The notes beneath the pieces are model-generated. The model did no database searches. It saw only the letters and a list, made by a program, of their open reading frames with translations, and was not told the origin of the DNA. DNA of 21,474 nucleotides. Source: Clostridiales bacterium (GTDB lineage: Bacteria > Bacillota > Clostridia > Oscillospirales > Oscillospiraceae). The position numbers and the translations under genes are program-made. This document shows positions 14,398 through 21,474 of this stretch, piece after piece (the first letter of the stretch is position 1; every line of letters begins with the position of its first letter). The DNA lies in assembly GCA_003516765.1 (NCBI GenBank), contig DPCD01000188.1, positions 3,381 through 24,854 of the forward strand. The letters are read 5' to 3'.

Positions 14398-16998
14398 TCA
14401 AAGCAGCTGCTTGAGCTGATAGAGAACGTTCATCGCCTCGATGGGCGTGAGGGTTTCAACCTGAATGGCAGCAAGCTTTTCGCGGATGGCATCCGCCTGC
14501 AAATCCATAAGGCTGACCTGATCGGAGGTCTGCTTCTGGATGGCAGGCGCTTTCGGCGCGCCGGACTCGAGCTCTTTCAGGACGGCTCTTGCCCTTGCGA
14601 TGAGCTTGTCGGGAAGACCGGCTAATTTCGCCACCTCGACGCCGTAGCTGTCGTCCGCCGCGCCGGGGACGATTTTGCGCAGGAAGATCATGTCGCCCTG
14701 CCGCTTCTTGACGGCAATGTTGAAGTTCCGGATTTCGGCAATCTCCTGCTCCATGGACGTCAGCTCGTGGTAGTGCGTGGCAAAAAGCGTCTTCGCGCCG
14801 AGCTTTTTGGGGTCGACCGCGTACTCTAAAACCGCTCTGGCAATTGCCATGCCGTCGAAGGTCGACGTGCCTCTGCCGATTTCATCGAGAATCAGAAGAG
14901 ACCTTGGCGTTGCGTTTTTGAGGATATCTGCCACCTCGTTCATTTCCACCATGAACGTCGACTGCCCCGAAGCTAAATCGTCGGAGGCTCCGATGCGGGT
15001 GAAGAGCTTGTCGACAATGCCGATGCGCGCGCTTGCCGCAGGCACGAAGCTTCCCATCTGCGCCATGAGGACAATCAGCGCCACCTGACGCATGTAGGTG
15101 GATTTGCCCGCCATGTTGGGGCCCGTGATGATTGCCGCGCGGCAGCCGTCTGCGCCAAGGACCGTGTCGTTCGGAACGAAGAGCGTGTTTTTGAGCATCT
15201 GCTCGACGACCGGGTGCCTGCCCTGCGTGATGCGGATTTCATCCGAAAGATCGACCTCGGGGCGGCAGTAGTGGTTGTGGACGGCGGTGCTTGCAAAGCT
15301 GCAAAGCACGTCCAATGCAGCGATTGCCTGCGCGGTTTTCTGCACGCGCTGCGACTGCTCGGAAACTCTGGCGCGCAGCTGCGTGAAAATTTCGTATTCC
15401 AGTGAGACAATCCGGTCCTTCGCGCCGAGAATCGTCGACTCTAGTTCTTTGAGCTCCTGCGTGATATAGCGCTCGCCGGTCGATAAGGTCTGCTTGCGAA
15501 TGTAGTGGTCGGGGACCAGATTCAGCTGCCCCTTCGCAACTTCGATATAGTAGCCGAAGACGCGGTTGTAGCCGACGCGCAGGTTCCGGATGCCGGTTGC
15601 TTCTTTTTCGCGCGCCTCAATGGCGGTGAGCATGCCGGTGCCGCCGTTCTGAATTTCGCGGAGCTTATCGAGCTCCTCGTTTGCGCCGGGGCGAATCATG
15701 CCGCCCTCGCGCAGAACAAACGGCGGCTCGTCGACAATCGTTTTTTCGATGAGTTCCTTTAAATCCTGCAAGGGGTCGAGCTGCTCATAAATTTCCTGTA
15801 ATAGAGGCGCCGTCAGCGTTTGCAGCCGGTCGTGAATCGCCGGAAGCGTCGACGCGCCCTGCGCCAGACAGACCAGATCCCGGCAGTTTGCCGTGCCGGT
15901 GACGATGCGCGCCATGACGCGCTCGTAGTCCGACACCTCGCGCAGAGAAAGCCGCAGCTCCTCGCGGTCGATCGTTTTGTCGACCAGCTCCTGCGTGGCG
16001 GCAAGCCGCCGCCCGATTTTCGAGGGGCTGAGAAGAGGTCTCTCCATCCACGAGCGAAGCAGCCGCCCGCCCATGGCAGTTTTCGTCTGGTCGAGAACGC
16101 CGAGCAGGCTCCCTTTTTTCTCCTTCGAGCGCATCGTCTCGGTCAGCTCGAGGTTGCGCCGGGCGGTCAGGTCCAGTCCCATGAACTTGCCCGCGACGTA
16201 AAAGTCGAGCGCGCGGATGTGCGGCAGTTCGTTTTTCTGCGCGTCTCGCAGCGCGCACAAAAGCGCGCCCGCGGCGATGACGATCTCATCGTGCCCGGAA
16301 AGCCCCAGCGCCTCCTGCGTTTTTTCAAACTGCGACTCAACCGCCGCCTTGCAAAGACTCAGATCGAACTGGTGCTCCCGGCTTCTTCCCATGCAGCAGC
16401 CGAGCCTGTCGGTCGCGACGCTGCGGATTTCCCGGATACGTTCCTCGCTCCCGCCGAGCAGCAGCTCCGTGGGGCTGAAGCTGCCCAGCTCGTTGCAGAC
16501 GGCTTCCTGCGCGTCACAACCTTCAAAATACGTGGCGCTGAACGAGCCTGTGGAAATATCGCAGAACGCCGCGCCGTAGCGGTCGCTTCCTGCATAGACG
16601 CAGGCGTAGTAGTTGTTTTTCGACTCGTCGAGCATCGAGCTTTCGGTCACGGTGCCGGGGGTCACGATGCGGATAATGTCGCGCTTGACAAGACCCTTTG
16701 CGAGCGCCGGGTCTTCCATCTGCTCGCAGATGGCGACCTTGTAGCCCTTCTGGACGAGACGGGCAATATAGCTCTCGGAGGAATGGAACGGCACGCCGCA
16801 CATGGGCACCTTGTCTTCGGGCGCCTTGTCCTTGGCGTGGTCGCGGCTGGTGAGTGTGAGATCCAACTCCCTGGATGCAATGCGCGCGTCCTCGTCGAAC
16901 ATCTCATAGAAATCGCCCAGACGGAAAAAGAGAATGCAGTCGGGATTGCGCTCCTTGACGGTGCGGTATTGCTGCATCATGGGCGTAAGCTCAGCCAT
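14398..16998 (-). CDS. mutS: DNA mismatch repair protein MutS
   Basis: 866 residues, the normal MutS1 length, with start ATG 16998 behind GGAGG. The N-terminal mismatch-binding domain has GDFYEMF with the F30-x-E32 pair that wedges into mispairs. It is followed by the connector, core and clamp regions, including NLELTETMRSKEKKGSLLGV. The C-terminal ABC-type ATPase has Walker A GPNMAGKS at 626-633, the signature-loop region with ASDDLASGQSTFMVEM, Walker B LLILDEIGRGTS and FATHYHEL. It recognises mispaired bases and recruits MutL. miaB ends 54 nt upstream and the CPBP protease gene follows 184 nt downstream. Confidence 0.98.
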   Translation of the reverse strand: MAELTPMMQQYRTVKERNPDCILFFRLGDFYEMFDEDARIASRELDLTLTSRDHAKDKAPEDKVPMCGVPFHSSESYIARLVQKGYKVAICEQMEDPALAKGLVKRDIIRIVTPGTVTESSMLDESKNNYYACVYAGSDRYGAAFCDISTGSFSATYFEGCDAQEAVCNELGSFSPTELLLGGSEERIREIRSVATDRLGCCMGRSREHQFDLSLCKAAVESQFEKTQEALGLSGHDEIVIAAGALLCALRDAQKNELPHIRALDFYVAGKFMGLDLTARRNLELTETMRSKEKKGSLLGVLDQTKTAMGGRLLRSWMERPLLSPSKIGRRLAATQELVDKTIDREELRLSLREVSDYERVMARIVTGTANCRDLVCLAQGASTLPAIHDRLQTLTAPLLQEIYEQLDPLQDLKELIEKTIVDEPPFVLREGGMIRPGANEELDKLREIQNGGTGMLTAIEAREKEATGIRNLRVGYNRVFGYYIEVAKGQLNLVPDHYIRKQTLSTGERYITQELKELESTILGAKDRIVSLEYEIFTQLRARVSEQSQRVQKTAQAIAALDVLCSFASTAVHNHYCRPEVDLSDEIRITQGRHPVVEQMLKNTLFVPNDTVLGADGCRAAIITGPNMAGKSTYMRQVALIVLMAQMGSFVPAASARIGIVDKLFTRIGASDDLASGQSTFMVEMNEVADILKNATPRSLLILDEIGRGTSTFDGMAIARAVLEYAVDPKKLGAKTLFATHYHELTSMEQEIAEIRNFNIAVKKRQGDMIFLRKIVPGAADDSYGVEVAKLAGLPDKLIARARAVLKELESGAPKAPAIQKQTSDQVSLMDLQADAIREKLAAIQVETLTPIEAMNVLYQLKQLL

Positions 16999-17052
16999 GA
17001 AAGTACCTCCGGTTTTGTGTGGAATCAGTGGATGATGGTTTGCAGAAAATGG

Positions 17053-18459
17053 TCAGTCGGAGACCTCGCCGACGAGGCTCCATGTGGTGCAGCCGGTGAT
17101 TCTGGCGTTGATAAACTGCCCGATCAGGCTGTCCGGACCCGGCAGGCGGACGAGCCGGCCGCCCTCGGTGCGGGCGGTAAGATTATCTCCCTCGCGCCCG
17201 TCAACCAGAACCTTCATGGTTTTGCCGACGTAGCCCTGGTGAATTTCCTGCGAAATCCGGTTCTGGACCGTACAGAGCCGGTCGAAGCGGCGGCTTTTTT
17301 CCTCTTTCGGCGTGGGGTCTTCCATCTTCGCCGCCGGTGTTCCGCCGCGCGGGGAGAAGATGAAGGTGAAAAGTGCGTCGTAGCGGACCTTTTCAATGAG
17401 GCTGATCGTGTCTTCGAATTCTTCCTCGGTCTCTCCGGGGAAGCCGACAATCACGTCGCTCGTCAGAACAAGGTCGGGCATGACCGATCTTCCGTAGTCG
17501 ACCAGCTCCAGATACTGCGCGCGGTTATAGTGCCGGTTCATGGTCTTGAGGACCCGGTCGTTGCCGGACTGGAAGGGCAGGTGGAACTGGTTGCAGATCT
17601 TGTCGTGGCTGGCAATCGTGTCGAAGAGCTTTTTGGAGGCGTCTTTGGGGTGGCTCGTCATGAAGCGCAGCCAGAAATCGCCCGGAAGCTCGGCAAGGCT
17701 TGCCAGAAGGTCTGCAAAGTCGACCCCGCAGTCCAGGTCCTTGCCGTAGGAGTTGACGTTCTGCCCGAGAACGGTGATGTCCTTATAGCCAGCGGCGATG
17801 AGACCCTTGACCTCTTCGATGATCTCCTCGGGGCGTCTCGAGCGCTCGCGCCCGCGCACGTAGGGGACGATGCAGTACGAACAGAAATTGTTGCAGCCGT
17901 ACATGATCGAGACCCACGCCTTGAGGTTCGAAGCGCGGACGACGGGGATGCCCTCTGCGATATTGCCTGCGGAGTCGTCGACGGCAAAAATGCGCTTGCG
18001 CTTCGTCAGCACCGACTGCAGAAGCTCCGGAAAGCGCCAGAGCTGGTGGGGATTGAAGACGCCGTCGACGTGGTGGTAGCTGTGCTTGATTTTGTCGACC
18101 ACAGCGGGCTGCCCCATCATGCAGCCGCAGAGGAAAATTTTCTGCGCCGGATGGCGGTTTTTCGTATGGACCAGCGCGCCGACGTTGCCGTAGACGCGCG
18201 TCTCGGCGTGCTCGCGGATGGCGCAGGTGTTGATGACGATACAGTCCGCGCCCTCCTCGGTGTCGGACATGCGGTAGCCGCACTCGCGCAGCATGCCGCG
18301 GATGCGCTCGGAATCCGCCTCGTTCTGCTGGCAGCCGTAGGTATCGACAAAGGCAAGGGGCGTGCGCCCCTGCGTATTCCAGTAGCTTGCGATTTCGTGG
18401 CAGATTGCCGACTGCCGGTTCAGCTCCTCCTGGGAGATCACAGTGGTTTGACGTTCCAA
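17053..18459 (-). CDS. miaB: tRNA methylthiotransferase MiaB
   Basis: 468 residues from a TTG start at 18459. This start lies 8 nt after GGAGG; the in-frame ATG at 18501 lies only 1 nt downstream of an extended -10 box, at or before the expected transcription start, so it is probably not used. The N-terminal UPF0004 domain has cluster cysteines C43 (TYGCQQNEAD), C79 (NTCAIREHA) and C113 (CGCMMG). The radical SAM motif CNNFCSYC gives C189, C193 and C196, followed by VRGRERSRRP. A C-terminal TRAM domain (about residues 400-465) binds tRNA. It adds methylthio to C2 of i6A37, made by the MiaA encoded further along the cluster. It heads the mutS-mutL-miaA-hfq group. Confidence 0.95.
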   Translation of the reverse strand: MERQTTVISQEELNRQSAICHEIASYWNTQGRTPLAFVDTYGCQQNEADSERIRGMLRECGYRMSDTEEGADCIVINTCAIREHAETRVYGNVGALVHTKNRHPAQKIFLCGCMMGQPAVVDKIKHSYHHVDGVFNPHQLWRFPELLQSVLTKRKRIFAVDDSAGNIAEGIPVVRASNLKAWVSIMYGCNNFCSYCIVPYVRGRERSRRPEEIIEEVKGLIAAGYKDITVLGQNVNSYGKDLDCGVDFADLLASLAELPGDFWLRFMTSHPKDASKKLFDTIASHDKICNQFHLPFQSGNDRVLKTMNRHYNRAQYLELVDYGRSVMPDLVLTSDVIVGFPGETEEEFEDTISLIEKVRYDALFTFIFSPRGGTPAAKMEDPTPKEEKSRRFDRLCTVQNRISQEIHQGYVGKTMKVLVDGREGDNLTARTEGGRLVRLPGPDSLIGQFINARITGCTTWSLVGEVSD

Positions 18460-18502
18460 AGCAGATTCCTCCGATTTTTGATTCCGATTGATGTAGCACA
18501 TT

Positions 18503-18513
18503 ATTATAGCACA
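18503..18513 (-). promoter_or_regulatory. Extended -10 promoter for miaB and the repair cluster
   Basis: On the minus strand TGTGC then TATAAT (18508-18503) gives an extended -10 (TG-n-TATAAT). No good -35 lies 17 nt upstream, which is acceptable for an extended -10. Transcription would begin near 18496, leaving a leader of about 37 nt before the TTG start. Confidence 0.6.
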
Positions 18514-18678
18514 AAGCGCGTCTGTTTTCCACAGGCGGCTCCCAAAAAAATGCCGAATTTGCAGGTATTATACCAGAAAACCCGGCGCATTTCAACGAAA
18601 AAACCGGACCATGCCGCGCAAAGGCGGCATTTGCGCAACAATTCACAAATTGTTTACGCTGTGCAAAGCCCCGTGTCG

Positions 18679-18707
18679 TTGCAAAACCGGGGGGCTTGTG
18701 GTAAACT
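18679..18707 (+). promoter_or_regulatory. Promoter for the zinc-ribbon/parvulin gene
   Basis: TTGCAA (18679-18684) and TAAACT (18702-18707) are separated by 17 nt. The leader to the ATG at 18800 is about 85 nt. A 7-bp inverted repeat AAGCCCC/GGGGCTT (18666-18697) overlaps the -35 and spacer and could be an operator, though it may be chance in this GC-rich gap. Confidence 0.5.
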
Positions 18708-18799
18708 GTAGCAGATCATTTCCGGCGTGAACGTTTCGATTTGCCGGAAAAATTGCGATTGTCAGAAATGCCGCGCAGGCGGCAGGAGGAAGAACAGCT

Positions 18800-20389
18800 A
18801 TGAAAAAGTGTATCCATTGCGGCGCGGAGGTGCCGGAGGAAGAAGCGGTCTGCCCCGCGTGCGGGCAGAGCGTGACGGAAGAAGCGCAGACCAGCGAAAA
18901 TCAGCAGGCACAGCCGGAAACCGAAAAGGGTCCGGAAACGGACGAGGATACCTGCGAAGAAAAAACCGATCCGCAGGAGGACGGCGCGCAGGAGCCTGCG
19001 GCAGAAACGCCCGCAGCGGCTGCGCCCGCGCAGAAAAAGCCGCCCGTCTGGGTCTGGATTGTGGGCGCGCTGGCGGTCGTCGCGATTGTCGCGGCAATTC
19101 TCATTACCGGGAAAAAGGATCAGACGTCGCCTGCGGACGAGCCGCAGACCGGCGTGACGGAGCAGACCGAAGAGGAACCGGCGGCGGAAGACGGGACACA
19201 GGACTTCGTCTCCTACACTGCGACCGAGGACCAGCTCACCGACGAGGTGCTGGCGCGCGTCGTTGCCAGCTGCGGCGGTAAGGAACTGGACAACCGGATG
19301 CTCGATTTTTACTACTGGCAGCAGTATTACACGTTCGCCAACAACTACGGCGCGTATCTGAGCTATCTGATGGACACGTCGAAGGGACTCGACGAGCAGG
19401 CGTACAGCGACACCGAGACCTGGCAGCAGGCGTTTTTGACCGGCGCGGCAGACATGTTCCATTCGATCACGGCGCTGAATCTGGAGGCGGACGCGGCGGG
19501 GTTCGAGCTGAGTGAAGAAGATCAGGCACAGCTTGACGCGATTGCACAGAGCCTTGATGCGACGGCAGACTATTATGGCATGGAAAGCGGACTTGCATAT
19601 TTGCAGGCGTCGTTCGGACCCAAGGCGACGGTCGAGGACTATGTGGCGTTTGCACGCGACAATCTGCGCGCCTCGCGCTATCTTGAAAAGCTGATGGACG
19701 AGATGGAGTTTACCGACGCGGAAATCAGCGACTACTATGATCAGAACGCCGACACCTACGCGGAAAACCGCGTGGAAAAGATCGACAAGCCCATGGTAAA
19801 TGTCCGCCACATTCTCGTCATGCCTGCCGAGAAGAACGAGGACGGCACATACACCGACGAAGCGTGGGCAGAAGCCGAACAGAAGGCGCAGGAGCTGCTG
19901 GACAGCTGGAAGGCGGGAGAGGCGACCGAGGAATCGTTTGCTGCGCTGGCAAACGAAAACTCCGAGGACCCCGGCAGCAGCACCAACGGCGGACTCTACG
20001 AGGATGTGTACCCCGGTCAGATGGTCGACAGCTTTGACGCCTGGTGCTTTGACGAGGCAAGACAGCCTGGCGACACCGGCATTGTGAAGACCGACTACGG
20101 CTATCATGTCATGTACTTCGTTTCGAAGGGCGAGGAGATCTTCTGGTTCGAGACGGCAAAGGGCGACCTCCTTTCCGAGCGCGCGGCAGACCTTGAGGAT
20201 GCTCTGCGCGAAAAGTATCCGATGGAGCTGACGCTTGAGAACGCGGCGATTTTCGACGTGCAGGCGGAAGACCGCGCGGCTGCAAACGCAGCGGCAGAAG
20301 AGGCGGCGCAGAGCGAGACTGCTTCCGACGAAGCAGGCGATACACAGGAGGCAGCCGCCGAAGGCACGCAGGAAGCGGCGAACGAATAA
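18800..20389 (+). CDS. Zinc-ribbon, single-pass membrane protein with extracellular parvulin (PpiC) domain
   Basis: 529 residues. Residues 1-23 are a zinc ribbon with C4, C7, C18 and C21 (CIHC and CPAC). Residues 25-80 are acidic and Pro/Ala-rich. A transmembrane helix spans about 83-103. After it come a helical SurA/PrsA-like region (about 145-330) and a parvulin domain (about 333-441) with VRHILV, FAALANENSEDPGS, GGLYEDVYPGQMV and DYGYHVMYF. The tail (about 475-529) is Ala/Glu-rich. There is no signal peptide or lipobox; the membrane helix would place the ribbon in the cytoplasm and the isomerase outside. The likely job is folding of exported proteins by prolyl isomerisation, as for PrsA. 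The start follows GGAGGA about 10 nt upstream. The lipid-kinase gene begins 30 nt after its stop. Confidence 0.88.
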   Translation: MKKCIHCGAEVPEEEAVCPACGQSVTEEAQTSENQQAQPETEKGPETDEDTCEEKTDPQEDGAQEPAAETPAAAAPAQKKPPVWVWIVGALAVVAIVAAILITGKKDQTSPADEPQTGVTEQTEEEPAAEDGTQDFVSYTATEDQLTDEVLARVVASCGGKELDNRMLDFYYWQQYYTFANNYGAYLSYLMDTSKGLDEQAYSDTETWQQAFLTGAADMFHSITALNLEADAAGFELSEEDQAQLDAIAQSLDATADYYGMESGLAYLQASFGPKATVEDYVAFARDNLRASRYLEKLMDEMEFTDAEISDYYDQNADTYAENRVEKIDKPMVNVRHILVMPAEKNEDGTYTDEAWAEAEQKAQELLDSWKAGEATEESFAALANENSEDPGSSTNGGLYEDVYPGQMVDSFDAWCFDEARQPGDTGIVKTDYGYHVMYFVSKGEEIFWFETAKGDLLSERAADLEDALREKYPMELTLENAAIFDVQAEDRAAANAAAEEAAQSETASDEAGDTQEAAAEGTQEAANE

Positions 20390-20419
20390 GCCCTTGCGCA
20401 AAACAGGAGGCGGTAGTGG

Positions 20420-21322
20420 ATGAAAAGAAAACTGCTGTTTTTTGTAAATCCCCAGGCGGGACACTCTGAAATCCGGGGAAGCCTCATGCAGGTGATTCAG
20501 ATTTTTACGGCGGGCGGCTATGAAGTAACCGTCCACCCTACCAGCGCGCCGCGCGACCTGACACGGCAGATTGCCGAACGCGCCGCCGGATATGACCTCG
20601 TGGTCTGCACCGGAGGCGACGGCACGCTCAACGAGGCGGTGTCGGGGCTCATGCAGCTGCCGCCGGCGGACCGCCCGCCGCTCGGTTATATTCCGGGCGG
20701 AACGGTCAACGATGTCGCCAAGACGCTGGGGCTGAGTCTGGACCCGATTCTTGCGGCGCAGGATATCGTGACGGGCAGAGAGTTTCCGATTGACATCGGA
20801 GCCTTCGGCAAGGACCGCTGGTTTGTCTATGTCGCGGCGTTCGGGCTGTTTACGGGCGTATCGTATCAGACACCGCAGGAGGACAAGCAGGTGCTCGGAA
20901 GGCTGGCGTATTTTCTCCATGGTGTCAAGGCGCTCGGCGAGGTCAAGCCGATTCACGCGCGCGTGGAATTTGAGAATCAGGCGCTGGAGCTGGACGTTCT
21001 CGACGGGCTGGTGTGCAGCACGACCTCGGTCGGCGGCGTTCTGGCGCTCGACAGTCTCGGCATCAGCCTCAACGACGGGCAGTCGGAGTTGCTTTTGGTG
21101 CGCGATATCAAGAATCTGATCGATTTCAACAACGTCAGCACCGCGCTTTTGAAAAGTGATTTCCGCGAGAACGAGAACATTGTCTCGAAAAAGGTCCGGC
21201 GCGTGCATTTTACGTTCGACACCCCGGTCGACTGGTCGCTCGACGGCGAGTACGGCGGGACGGTCACAGATGTGGAGATTGTCAACCATCAGCGGGCGGT
21301 GAATATCATCGTTCCGCGATAG
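20420..21322 (+). CDS. DagK/YegS-family lipid kinase
   Basis: 300 residues, start ATG 20420 behind AGGAGG. It has the diacylglycerol-kinase catalytic fold: NPQAGH at 10-15, GGDGTLNEA at 65-73 (nucleotide/phosphate loop) and PGGTVNDVAKTLG at 92-104. The C-terminal beta-sandwich ends with TPVDWSLDGEYGG, the usual DGE motif near the end, and VNIIVP. Family members phosphorylate diacylglycerol for phospholipid recycling (DgkB) or related lipids such as undecaprenol or sphingosine-type substrates; which applies here cannot be said. It is cytosolic at the membrane face. It shares the transcript of the parvulin gene and is followed by a strong terminator. Confidence 0.93.
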   Translation: MKRKLLFFVNPQAGHSEIRGSLMQVIQIFTAGGYEVTVHPTSAPRDLTRQIAERAAGYDLVVCTGGDGTLNEAVSGLMQLPPADRPPLGYIPGGTVNDVAKTLGLSLDPILAAQDIVTGREFPIDIGAFGKDRWFVYVAAFGLFTGVSYQTPQEDKQVLGRLAYFLHGVKALGEVKPIHARVEFENQALELDVLDGLVCSTTSVGGVLALDSLGISLNDGQSELLLVRDIKNLIDFNNVSTALLKSDFRENENIVSKKVRRVHFTFDTPVDWSLDGEYGGTVTDVEIVNHQRAVNIIVPR

Positions 21323-21336
21323 GAATAGGGTTTGGG

Positions 21337-21370
21337 GGGCGGCGAAAGCCGCCCTTCTTTTTTTATTTTT
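21337..21370 (+). terminator. Rho-independent terminator after the lipid-kinase gene
   Basis: GGGCGGC, a GAAA tetraloop and GCCGCCC (21337-21354) are followed by TTCTTTTTTTATTTTT. It starts about 14 nt after the stop codon and closes the two-gene transcript. Confidence 0.93.
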
Positions 21371-21474
21371 GCTGCCGGGCGCGGCAGCAGGAGGCTTTTT
21401 CTGCTGCTAAGCGTGGCGGCAGGGCAAGTTTTTGGCTGGACCCGTGGTCCAGGGATCAGGGGTTGACTGGCAGT
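21371..21474. other. Intergenic end of the window with two small hairpins
   Basis: I see no gene here. GCTGCC/GGCAGC at about 21371-21388 and CTGGACC-CGT-GGTCCAG at 21436-21452 are perfect small stems without a T-run. They could belong to a 5' leader or repeat that continues past the right edge. Confidence 0.4.

Noticed and set aside
15820..18711. Very long plus-strand reading frame opposite mutS and miaB
   Set aside because: It lies antisense to two certain genes; its composition (Arg, Ala, Val, His-rich) is the usual reverse-frame artefact of high-GC third positions.
18716..21289. Very long minus-strand reading frame opposite the parvulin and lipid-kinase genes
   Set aside because: Same artefact; it covers promoter, two recognised genes and their gap, with no domain and no ribosome binding site.
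1..21474. CRISPR arrays, tRNA or rRNA genes, prophage or integrase genes
   Set aside because: No regularly spaced direct repeats, cloverleaf sequences, rRNA signatures or phage proteins were seen.

Overview
The window looks like chromosomal DNA of an anaerobic, GC-rich Firmicute, most likely a gut-type Clostridium relative (Oscillospiraceae/Ruminococcaceae-like). The basis is the gene set (miaB-mutS-mutL-miaA-hfq; HlyD-like/yggS/sepF/divIVA; a lone S-layer-homology protein; a zinc-ribbon parvulin), the strong Shine-Dalgarno sites and the high third-position GC. The taxon is an inference; there is no rRNA or other marker here.

Region 1 (1-6150, all minus strand) is the unusual part. From a sigma-A-like promoter at about 6150 run: a small TM1266-type 'iron-only hydrogenase system' regulator; a leader with an intrinsic terminator just ahead of the next ribosome binding site; a FecCD/BtuC-type permease and its ATPase; a HydE-like radical SAM protein; a NifH-like iron protein; and two nitrogenase component 1-like subunits, the second running off the left edge. 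From permease to the last subunit the genes are separated by at most 5 nt or overlap (three of the four overlapping junctions involve 4-8 nt). The NifH-like protein keeps its P-loop and both [4Fe-4S] cysteines. In my manual alignment, the complete component 1 subunit lacks both FeMo-cofactor ligands. This is therefore probably not a nitrogen-fixing nitrogenase but a nitrogenase-like reductase of unknown substrate, physically tied to a HydE-type maturase and a metal-chelate/corrinoid-class transporter.

Region 2 (6151-6843) is intergenic plus one tiny gene. A 168-bp MITE-like element with perfect 23-bp terminal inverted repeats sits between two divergent promoters, followed by an 83-residue secreted protein with one S-layer-homology-like repeat and a strong terminator.

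Region 3 (6844-10128, minus) is a cell-division cluster: HlyD-like adaptor, PLP-binding YggS, SepF and a DivIVA-domain protein. Region 4 (10228-18508, minus) is a tRNA modification/mismatch repair cluster: miaB, mutS, a CPBP membrane protease, mutL, miaA, hfq, with a promoter ahead of miaB and a terminator after hfq. A diverged relative of the MITE core lies between mutS and the protease gene. Region 5 (18679-21370, plus) carries its own promoter, a zinc-ribbon/transmembrane/parvulin protein and a DagK/YegS-family lipid kinase, closed by a textbook terminator. The last 100 bases show only hairpins and no gene.
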